NCBI GenBank assembly: GCA_013214425.1
Contig: JABSPN010000053.1
Location: 1-11,680, forward strand
From: Flavobacteriaceae bacterium
GTDB taxonomy: Bacteria > Bacteroidota > Bacteroidia > Flavobacteriales > Flavobacteriaceae
DNA: 11,680 bases
Direction: 5' to 3'
The position numbers and the translations under genes are program-made. How positions within the stretch are numbered: position 1 is the first letter of the stretch; each line of letters starts with the position of its first letter. Shown here in pieces: positions 1 through 5,843 of this stretch. Below the pieces are notes generated by a model, which was given only the letters and a program-made list of their open reading frames with translations, ran no database searches and had not been told where the DNA came from.

Positions 1-379
1 ATGTTTGATTATCTTCATTAAATTCATATAGTTCTCTTTTTTTTAACTGCCCTATAAATTTATGATGAGAATAAAAACTTTTAATGTCACTAGATTTTTT
101 TTGTTCTATTTCTATATCAGTTTTTTTCATTCTATTTAACGAATCAATTGTTAAATTAAACCAATATCCTTTTCTATCAACATTACCCTTTTGATTAAAC
201 TTAATATATATACTTGTTTCATTTAAGATGTTTTGATCAATTTCTTTTTCATAGATATATAGTTCTTTAATTAGACCTTTTAAACCAAACTTTTTTAAAT
301 CATTACTCTCTTGTGAGAATGTAAAAATTGAACTTAAAAAAATGATATAAAGAAAAAGTGATTTTGTTTTTTTTATCAT
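1..379 (-). CDS. Small exported protein of unknown function, 3' end missing at window edge
   Basis: A reading frame opens at an ATG (377-379, minus strand) and stays open for 126 codons to the left edge, so the C-terminus lies outside the window. The protein begins MIKKTKSLFLYIIFLSS and continues to ...FTFSQES, a typical flavobacterial signal peptide: lysines, then about 15 hydrophobic residues, then a likely signal peptidase I site after FS-Q. The exported part is rich in Lys, Asn, Ile and Tyr and contains a YIKFNQKGNVDRKGYWFNLT stretch. I recognise no domain. No good promoter was found close upstream; the 259 bases before it hold a degenerate repeat. Function unknown; periplasmic or surface location is inferred from the signal peptide only. 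Confidence 0.75.
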   Translation of the reverse strand, partial: MIKKTKSLFLYIIFLSSIFTFSQESNDLKKFGLKGLIKELYIYEKEIDQNILNETSIYIKFNQKGNVDRKGYWFNLTIDSLNRMKKTDIEIEQKKSSDIKSFYSHHKFIGQLKKRELYEFNEDNQT

Positions 380-484
380 GATTAAGGTAAATTTTAATAT
401 TATTAGTTTATGGAATAACCTCCTGTAACTAATGCAATAGAATCATTCTGATGTGTTATTTATTTCAACTCCTATTTTGCTGAA

Positions 485-616
485 GCTATACGTTTGTATA
501 TGATTTTATTATTTAGTTTAAAAACTAAAATTAGCAAATAAATCAAATATAGAAAGTCTTCGGGTACTTTCGAAAGTAGGCTAGATTTAGCGATGAATTA
601 TAGATGGTGTTGGTCA
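485..616. repeat. Degenerate copy of the intergenic palindromic repeat (copy 1)
   Basis: The left side (ACGTTTGTATATGA) resembles the left end of copy 2 (AACGGTCTTGTATATGG). The right side carries ATGAATTATAG (592-602), identical to 3360-3370 in copy 3, followed by TGGTGTTGG. Inside are two perfect palindromes, TTTAGTTTAAAAACTAAA (512-529) and TACTTTCGAAAGTA (565-578). The outer core sequences are eroded, so this is a weaker member of the family than copies 2, 3 and 5. Confidence 0.4.
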
Positions 617-638
617 TTGGTTTTTATAGATTTATAAC

Positions 639-1580
639 TTAATGTGAACTTAGATCATTTTCTGTGATACAAGGATTAATGAAACTATTGTAATGTTCAC
701 GTTTCTTCCAATATAGAATTAACACGAGGGCAATTATAACTAAAAGAATATACAACACACTACCCTCTGGTCCAAAAACTCCTCCAGAAAATATATTATT
801 AGGTGTATTAATACTAATTACAGAAACTTTAGCAATATTTCCACTAATAGGAAATCCAAAAAGAGCACCGAGAAAAAGGTTCCAAGAAAAATGCATTCCA
901 ATAGACATACCCAATCTTCCTGTTATTAAAAAAGGCAAATATATAATTATCGCGTCCACAGCTAAATTAATAGTAGAAATAATCGTAGCACCGTCATTAA
1001 AAATATGCGCAATTCCAAATAGAGGAGCAATTAAAATAAGGGTAATTAAAGTTCTTTTATTGGGGTCTTTTTTAAGTACTCGCAGTGTTTCATAAGTAAT
1101 GTAAAACAGAAAAGCTCTAAAAAATATTTCTTCAACAGAGGTTCCTACTATTAAACCAATTATTTCAGATAAAAGCCCCGCTAAAAAAGAGTAATTAAAA
1201 GAATAGCTCGATGAATTGACAGTAAAGTAGTCTACAATCTTTAAATTACCGGAAAGATACATTAACAAGAAGAATAAAGACAGCTGTATTAATGAAATAG
1301 AAACACCAATTAAAAATTCCTTTATCCATGTTTGATTAATGCTTAATCCATATTTTTTAAATGATGATTTTTCTAAATATTTAATTTGTACAAATAAACT
1401 GAATACAACTGAAATTAGATAAATTGAAGCAGAGATAATTCCTCGTAAAAGACTTGAATCTAGAGCTTCTTGTAAAACTAACTGTAAAGGAATATTAATG
1501 AGAAAGGTAATTGTTAAAAACAATAATAATCTCCATATAGGACGAATGTTATCTTTAGAGTTATAAATAATTTTGCGCAT
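639..1580 (-). CDS. CPBP family intramembrane metalloprotease (CAAX protease / Abi type)
   Basis: This 313-residue, strongly hydrophobic protein carries the motifs of the CPBP (CAAX protease and bacteriocin-processing) family: EExxxR as E150-E151-xxx-R155, FxxxH as F188-H192, and HxxxN as H230-N234. These residues form the active site in characterised family members, so the protein is probably a catalytically competent membrane-embedded endopeptidase. Membrane segments are evident around 17-37, 48-66, 88-110, 132-148, 178-195, 207-222 and 275-290. Substrates are not predictable; relatives act in prenyl-protein processing, bacteriocin immunity or envelope stress. An AraC-type regulator lies 96 bases upstream on the same strand and may share its transcript. 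No promoter matching the Bacteroidota consensus is visible in that gap. Start is ATG at 1578-1580. Confidence 0.88.
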   Translation of the reverse strand: MRKIIYNSKDNIRPIWRLLLFLTITFLINIPLQLVLQEALDSSLLRGIISASIYLISVVFSLFVQIKYLEKSSFKKYGLSINQTWIKEFLIGVSISLIQLSLFFLLMYLSGNLKIVDYFTVNSSSYSFNYSFLAGLLSEIIGLIVGTSVEEIFFRAFLFYITYETLRVLKKDPNKRTLITLILIAPLFGIAHIFNDGATIISTINLAVDAIIIYLPFLITGRLGMSIGMHFSWNLFLGALFGFPISGNIAKVSVISINTPNNIFSGGVFGPEGSVLYILLVIIALVLILYWKKREHYNSFINPCITENDLSSH

Positions 1581-1676
1581 ACTTAATTGCTTTTAAAAGA
1601 TTGATAATATTTTAAATCGCAATTTACGTTGGTTATTTTTTTAAAAATAGAATGAAATTAGCCACATTTTTAAAAA

Positions 1677-2459
1677 TCAGAATCCCCTAATTTTCTTTGG
1701 GTTTAAGCCCATATATAATTTAAATATTCTAATCATATGACTATGGTCTGAAAACCCACAAGTTAGAGCAATTTCTGTTATAGACATATTGGTGTTAAAT
1801 AAAAAATACAATGCTTTATTAACCTTTACTTTTCTCATATAATCACCCAATGTACCTTTATAATGTTTTTTAAAGTATTTGGAAATTGTTACTGGATGAA
1901 CATTTAATATATGTGCTAATTCATCTAGCGGTATAAATTCATTCCAACGATCTTCAATAATCTCTTTGAGTCGATTAACCCATAAGGGTTTATAAGCTGA
2001 GGTTTTATTATTTGTAAATAATGATTTCATCGAAAGCTGGATAGAATCTTTGGAGTGAGAATCATTAACCTGAAATTCATTATAGATTTGAATTAAATCT
2101 AAATATGTCTCAATACGCCTATTTTCCGGAATAGTTAGATCATGAAAATTCAGATGATTTGTTGAGAAGAAATCACTTTTTAATTCTAAATTAAGGTTTT
2201 TGGAAGGAAAGGATGTATATCTATTTCTATGAATTTCTCCTTGATCATAAACCATAATTTTCCCAGGAGAAACTTGTGTGTCTTTAATTTTTCTTGATTC
2301 TAGGTTTCCTCCTTGAAGAATTAGTGACAAATGAATATCTTCATGTGAGTGCCATTCTTCTGAAACAGGTTCGTAATAGTTAACTATAGAGATTGTACAC
2401 AAATCTAAATCAAATTTACTGTTTGTTCTGCCTAAAAAGGTATTGGATTTTAATTTCAA
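1677..2459 (-). CDS. AraC family transcriptional regulator
   Basis: The 260-residue protein has the two-domain AraC layout. Residues about 24-85 form a cupin-like sensor domain, with H37, H39 and E40 in a WHSHEDIHLSLILQGG stretch and H77 in EIHR. Residues about 163-260 form a DNA-binding domain with two helix-turn-helix units, near 176-199 (LDELAHILNVHPVTISKYF) and 224-248 (NMSITEIALTCGFSDHSHMI), followed by the usual F-x-x-x-x-G-x-x-P segment. The best start is a TTG at 2457-2459: no ATG occurs upstream before the in-frame stop at 2469-2471, and the next Met (residue 70) would destroy the cupin. A palindromic repeat begins only 20 bases upstream of this start, so the original 5' end may have been altered. 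Ligand unknown; the CPBP protease downstream is a possible target. Confidence 0.88.
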   Translation of the reverse strand: MKLKSNTFLGRTNSKFDLDLCTISIVNYYEPVSEEWHSHEDIHLSLILQGGNLESRKIKDTQVSPGKIMVYDQGEIHRNRYTSFPSKNLNLELKSDFFSTNHLNFHDLTIPENRRIETYLDLIQIYNEFQVNDSHSKDSIQLSMKSLFTNNKTSAYKPLWVNRLKEIIEDRWNEFIPLDELAHILNVHPVTISKYFKKHYKGTLGDYMRKVKVNKALYFLFNTNMSITEIALTCGFSDHSHMIRIFKLYMGLNPKKIRGF

Positions 2460-2478
2460 TTTAGTTTTTTAAATTTGT

Positions 2479-2675
2479 GGCCAACGGTCTTGTATATGGC
2501 TCGTGGCATGTAAATTAAGAATTATTTTCGGATTGAGCACGAGCCGAATTTTTAAATTTTACAATTTATCTTTTTTTCTAAATCGTCAAATTTAAAAATT
2601 TGGCGGACTCGTAAATACACCTTAACTTCGATTAAATAACTATCTAGCTATGAGGTGTATAATTTGTTGTGCAAC
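2479..2675. repeat. Intergenic palindromic repeat with GTTGTGCAAC right core (copy 2)
   Basis: The left core is GGCCAACGGT (2479-2488) and the right core is GTTGTGCAAC (2666-2675), the exact reverse complement of the GTTGCACAAC that opens copy 3. Between them are nested inverted repeats. GGCTCGTG (2498-2505) pairs with CACGAGCC (2538-2545), 8 of 8. A 16-base arm at 2544-2559 pairs with 2588-2603, 15 of 16. TACACCT pairs with AGGTGTA near 2615 and 2655. No coding frame is visible. The repeat fills most of the gap between the AraC and DoxX-like genes; the remaining 2676-2764 shows nothing recognisable. Confidence 0.7.
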
Positions 2676-2764
2676 GTTTTTTTACTCATTTGGTTCATCC
2701 GCTAAATGATAGTTTATTTCAGTTTTTATTTCAATTTTCGATAACAAATAGAGAATATTTTTCA

Positions 2765-3121
2765 TCATTTATTCTGAATATACAAATTTGGTTTTCTTAT
2801 GAACGAGGCAAATATCGTAGCCATAACAATTAGAATTGCAACTTCGTATGGTTTTCCTTTATACATATGGATAAACACTATAAATGTCATATAACAAGCT
2901 AAAAGAATAGTTCCGACAAGTATAGTTTTGTTGTAAAGAAATAGTGCTGTAGAAATTAATAGAAATATTCCAGTTGCTATCATTATTGTGCTATTCGCAA
3001 CAATTTTGTCGGTTTGGTTTGAATTAAAAATTTTATCTAATGCGTTTGGAATAAAAAAAAGAGTGATTATTAATGAAGGTAACCACATTAGTATTTTCGA
3101 GAGGATTTTTTCGGTTTTCAT
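2765..3121 (-). CDS. DoxX-like small integral membrane protein
   Basis: The 118-residue protein is almost entirely hydrophobic, with four predicted membrane helices at about 12-27, 42-62, 66-87 and 92-108. The pattern FFIPNALDKIF after helix 1, the strongly hydrophobic helices 2 and 3, and the short basic tail (IRKPNLYIQNK) fit DoxX-like proteins, which have a conserved Lys after the first helix. Those proteins are poorly characterised; some relatives act in thiosulfate oxidation or redox homeostasis, and no specific role can be assigned here. The gene stands alone between repeat copies 2 and 3, in the manner of a single-gene cassette. A good promoter lies 27 bases upstream (3148-3177). Start is ATG at 3119-3121. 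Confidence 0.68.
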   Translation of the reverse strand: MKTEKILSKILMWLPSLIITLFFIPNALDKIFNSNQTDKIVANSTIMIATGIFLLISTALFLYNKTILVGTILLACYMTFIVFIHMYKGKPYEVAILIVMATIFASFIRKPNLYIQNK

Positions 3122-3147
3122 ATTTTTATTTGGTTTAGATTATTTTT

Positions 3148-3177
3148 CAAATCTATTAGTTATTTTTCGCCCTCAAA
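3148..3177 (-). promoter_or_regulatory. Bacteroidota-type promoter of the DoxX-like gene
   Basis: On the minus strand, TTTG (3177-3174) is followed by 18 bases and then TAGATTTG (3155-3148), an exact TAnnTTTG match to the -7 element of Bacteroidota primary sigma promoters. The start codon is 27 bases downstream, a normal leader length. Confidence 0.7.
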
Positions 3178-3198
3178 CACTAAATTAGTAAGCGTTCA

Positions 3199-3225
3199 GT
3201 TTGGTATATCAAACGTTGATGTTTG
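3199..3225. promoter_or_regulatory. Possible operator: three alternating GTTTG/CAAAC half-sites
   Basis: GTTTG (3199-3203), CAAAC (3210-3214) and GTTTG (3221-3225) alternate in orientation with exactly 11 bases between successive starts, forming two overlapping palindromes. The group lies 22-48 bases upstream of the -33 element of the DoxX-like gene, where an activator or repressor could bind. No regulator can be named. Confidence 0.35.
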
Positions 3226-3248
3226 AAGCGTAAACATTTTTTTTAAAT

Positions 3249-3391
3249 GTTGCACAACGGTCTCGGCTATGATTTCGTTGCGGAATCATCCGCAGGAATA
3301 TTCCACTCAGAAATCAGCCGTTGATTAATACTTTTATTTTGGTGTGGCACAAAACCACAATGAATTATAGCCATTGTGCCTGTTGCACAAC
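3249..3391. repeat. Intergenic palindromic repeat, abutting the IS1182-like element (copy 3)
   Basis: The left core TGTTGCACAAC (3248-3258) continues as GGT. The same 11 bases recur in direct orientation at 3381-3391, where they form the left end of the insertion sequence. Inside, GGCTATGATTTCGTTG (starting 3265) pairs imperfectly with CAATGAATTATAGCC (3358-3372) as a long stem. Smaller hairpins TGCGGA-atca-TCCGCA and TGTGG...CCACA lie within. No reading frame is visible. The expected right core GTTGTGCAAC is absent or was replaced by the IS end. Confidence 0.65.
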
Positions 3392-3450
3392 TTATTAATA
3401 AAGATAGTATTCTAAACTGAATTTCGGGTTATTATTTTATATCTTTAGTT

Positions 3451-5002
3451 ATGCAAGGCAAGAAAATATATCAAGAAAAATTATTCACGACTTTTCGGTT
3501 GAGTGATCGAGTTCCAGAGTCCAATTTTTATAGGCGATTAAAAGGTGTTTTAGACCTAGATTACCTTTATGAATCTACGAAGCCATATTATGGTTCAAGC
3601 GGTCAAAAGAGTATCGATCCTGTTGTGTTCTTTAAACTATGTTTAGTTGGTTATTTGGAGAACATCATCAGCGACAGAGATTTAATACAGCATAGTAGCA
3701 TGCGTTTGGATATTTTGTTTTTTATTGGTTATGATATTGATGAGCCTTTACCTTGGCATTCTACAATAAGTCGTACACGTCAGTTATATCCAGAATCGGT
3801 TTTTGAAGCCGTGTTTACCAAAGTACTGCAATTATGTATAGAAAAAGGGATGGTTAGTGGTCATACCCAAGCGATTGATTCTGCTCCTATTAAAGCTAAT
3901 GCATCAATGGATACATTGGAGTTAAAAGTTCCCAAAGATGCTTTGGATGCCCATTTAAAACGTATCCGGGTGATGAGTGCAATAGATAAGGACAAGGCCT
4001 CATCGTCAATCAAAAGTAAATAAAGCTCCAACGGAACAGCAATTACTTACAGCGAGTAATCAAGAATTACAAGGAATAAAACGTCGTAATACAAAATGGT
4101 CTACCGACCAAGACCAACGACCAGGCTCAGGCAATAAGGGTAGTAAATACACCTCAAACAAGACACATTATAGTCCTACAGATCCAGATGCCCGCATTAG
4201 TGTTAAACCAGGAAAAGCGAGGAAGCTAAATTATATGAGTCAGCTCAGTGTAGATACAGCCCATCATGTAATTACAGATATCAAGGCCTATCACGCTTGT
4301 AAGAAAGACAATCAATACTTAGAAGATATTACAAATCGTTTGCATAGTCGTTTATGGAAACAAGGCTTTAACTGGGAGAACTTATTAGCCGATACGGGTT
4401 ATAGTAGCGGAGAGAATTATGCTTTTTTAGAGTCAAAAGGGATTAGGAGTTTTATACCACCTCATGGGACTTATAAGGGCGGTCCTGCTGGATTTATTTA
4501 TCATGAGAAACAGGATTACTATACATGTTCACAGGGTGAAATTATCCCATTTAAAAAGGTGTTTTTAGATTATAGAACCCAGACCAAAAAGAAAGAGTAT
4601 CGTGGTTCGAGCAAGCAATGTAGGGGGTGTCCGTTAGCGAGTAATTGTTTAGGAAAGGCAAAAGAGAAGAAATTTTCAGTAACCTATTATCGAGAGGCCT
4701 ACGAACGCAATATAGCCAGAGTGGAAAGTAAAAGAGGTAGGTACATGAAAGCCAAGCGGCAAAGTACGGTAGAACCTGTTTTTGGAACCCTTACCCAGTT
4801 CATGGGGCTTCGAAAGATCAATACCATAGGAATAGAGCAGGCTAATAAGGTCATGCACCTATCTGCTATAGCTTACAATTTGAAGAAATACCTAAAATTT
4901 ATGAGTAAAACCGTAAAAAGTGATGCAGGAATGCTGCATGTTTATATACATGCATTAAAATGTGCTTTTAGACTCAAAATAAGGCCTAATCTAGTATTTT
5001 AA
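3451..5002 (+). pseudogene. IS1182 family DDE transposase, broken by a single-base frameshift
   Basis: The first 190 codons (3451-4023) encode the N-terminal DUF772-like domain (SIDPVVFFKLCLVGYLENI) and the first catalytic Asp, D143 in QAIDSAPIKA. The frame then hits TAA at 4021-4023. The protein continues one frame over: SIK-VNKAPTEQQLL... is open through 4023-4235 with no start needed and runs to TAA at 5000-5002. The downstream part holds the second Asp (LADTGYSSGENY), a CRGCPLASNC cysteine cluster, and the catalytic Glu (STVEPVFGTLTQFMGLRK). Removing one A from the run AAAA at 4012-4015 restores a 516-codon gene, a normal length for the family. The run is too short to be an obvious programmed slippery site, so inactivation or a sequencing error is likelier. 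All three catalytic residues remain. Confidence 0.88.
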
Positions 5003-5032
5003 TACTATATAATTATTACTTTTCTTAACATA

Positions 5033-5057
5033 AAAAGCCCCTTAAAAAGGAGCTTTT
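5033..5057 (+). terminator. Hairpin terminator after the transposase
   Basis: AAAAGC-C-CCTT, a loop of AAA, and AAGG-A-GCTTTT form a 10-pair stem with one internal mismatch, 30 bases after the transposase stop and inside the IS. The A-tract before and T-tract after the stem would let it act in both directions. Confidence 0.65.
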
Positions 5058-5084
5058 GGGTGATGATTTATCTTTTTTAGCCAC

Positions 5085-5114
5085 TTGTGCAACGGTTACT
5101 TATGTTGTAGTGAG
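5085..5114. repeat. Short repeat remnant at the right end of the IS (copy 4)
   Basis: TTGTGCAACGGTTACTTATGTTGTAG combines the repeat core (GCAACGGT) with a right-end-like TTATGTTGTAG but lacks the palindromic middle. The first nine bases also form the right terminal repeat of the IS. It may be a contracted repeat or the far part of a repeat split by the IS. Confidence 0.35.
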
Positions 5115-5118
5115 TTTT

Positions 5119-5703
5119 TTATTTTTTCTGTTTATTTGTCAATTCAATTATTCCATTTACAGTGATTTTTCCAGTTTTATATATTGTTTCTTTAACGGGT
5201 TCGTCTAAGTGTTGACAAAGTTTAAATTTATGATTATCAGCAATATACAAATTTAAACTCATGTCTATTTCAATTTGGTCTTCACATTTATGACAAACTC
5301 CTCCATAACATTCGCCAATTGCAATCGATTTTGAGTCAATCCTTTCTCCGTTTAATTTATAGGTCGTTAATATAGGTATAAAACAATTAACATTTCGATT
5401 AAGTTCAAGAACTATTGTCGATATATAAGAACCGTTTGTTTTGATTTTTCCAAAAATATAATAAGGTTTCTTTTCATAAGGTGAACTTATTTCCTTATTC
5501 AGTTTTTTAGATGGGCGAAAATCATGATCGCAACCACTCAGTCTTAGTGGCAATTTAATCTCCGGAAATTGGTCAATAAATTGTTGGAATTGTTCATTGA
5601 CTTGTATTATATCAGATGAGGGATTTTCAGATTTCTTATTTTCATTCTCTATAGCTTTACAACCTAGGAAAAACACAAATAAAATTAAAATACTGTTTCT
5701 CAT
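5119..5703 (-). CDS. Putative lipoprotein with a conserved-looking cysteine cluster
   Basis: The 194-residue protein starts MRNSILILFVFFLGCKA, a lipoprotein signal peptide with lipobox FLGC and the lipidated cysteine at residue 15. The mature part has six further cysteines at 58 (SGCDHDF), 107, 132, 137, 140 and 163; the ECYGGVCHKC group (C-x4-C-x2-C) could form disulfides or bind metal. The C-terminal half is predicted beta-rich (TGKITVNGIIELTN). No domain family is recognised. The gene sits alone between repeat copies 4 and 5, only a few bases from copy 4 at its stop, again in cassette fashion. No consensus promoter was found upstream. Attachment to the outer membrane is inferred from the lipobox. 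Confidence 0.78.
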   Translation of the reverse strand: MRNSILILFVFFLGCKAIENENKKSENPSSDIIQVNEQFQQFIDQFPEIKLPLRLSGCDHDFRPSKKLNKEISSPYEKKPYYIFGKIKTNGSYISTIVLELNRNVNCFIPILTTYKLNGERIDSKSIAIGECYGGVCHKCEDQIEIDMSLNLYIADNHKFKLCQHLDEPVKETIYKTGKITVNGIIELTNKQKK

Positions 5704-5777
5704 ATTTATTGTTAATTAAATTTTAAGAAATACCTTCAACTATTATACCAATAATTTCTTTAACATACCCTGATGTT

Positions 5778-5843
5778 TGCCAACGGTTTGGCTATGAGTA
5801 GTTGCGTCCCGCAGGGCGCTATTGCTTATAGGTTTTGTTAGGT
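5778..5843. repeat. Compact attC-like palindromic repeat overlapping the S9 gene's 3' end (copy 5)
   Basis: The left core is TGCCAAC followed by GGT (5778-5787), and the right end is GTTAGGT (5837-5843). Read on the minus strand the first end is ACCTAAC, which fits the integron R'' consensus RYYYAAC; the other end, GTTGGCA, fits GTTRRRY only partly. The interior folds: CTATGAGTAGTTGCG (5792-5806) pairs with CGCTATTGCTTATAG (5817-5831) with a few wobble or mismatched positions, and GTCCC pairs with GGGC at the tip. The stop codon of the S9 fusion gene lies inside it. Confidence 0.6.

Larger units (their letters stand above)
3382..5093 (+). mobile_element. IS1182-like insertion sequence, 1712 bp, with both terminal inverted repeats
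   Basis: The ends are GTTGCACAA at 3382-3390 and its reverse complement TTGTGCAAC at 5085-5093. Over 25 bases the two ends match at 20 positions, including the inner AAAGATA (3400-3406 against 5069-5075), so the boundaries are well supported. The element carries one DDE transposase gene on the plus strand, broken by a frameshift, and a hairpin terminator after it. No direct target duplication is evident: the flanks read GCCT on the left and GGTT on the right. The terminal bases match the core of the surrounding repeats, which makes the exact end ambiguous by about one base. Confidence 0.8.

Noticed and set aside
544..551. TATATTTG on the minus strand as a promoter for the left-edge gene
   Set aside because: The -7 element is exact but there is no TTG at the right spacing, the start codon is 165 bases away, and it lies inside a repeat.
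2988..3188. A 66-codon open frame on the plus strand
   Set aside because: It lies antisense to the DoxX-like gene and its promoter, has no promoter of its own, and its composition follows from the opposite strand.
4676..4858. A 60-codon open frame on the minus strand
   Set aside because: It is antisense to the catalytic C-terminus of the IS1182 transposase, which fully explains the sequence.
3378..5097. Target-site duplication around the IS1182-like element
   Set aside because: The bases flanking either plausible boundary (GCCT or CCTG on the left, GGTT or CGGT on the right) do not match.
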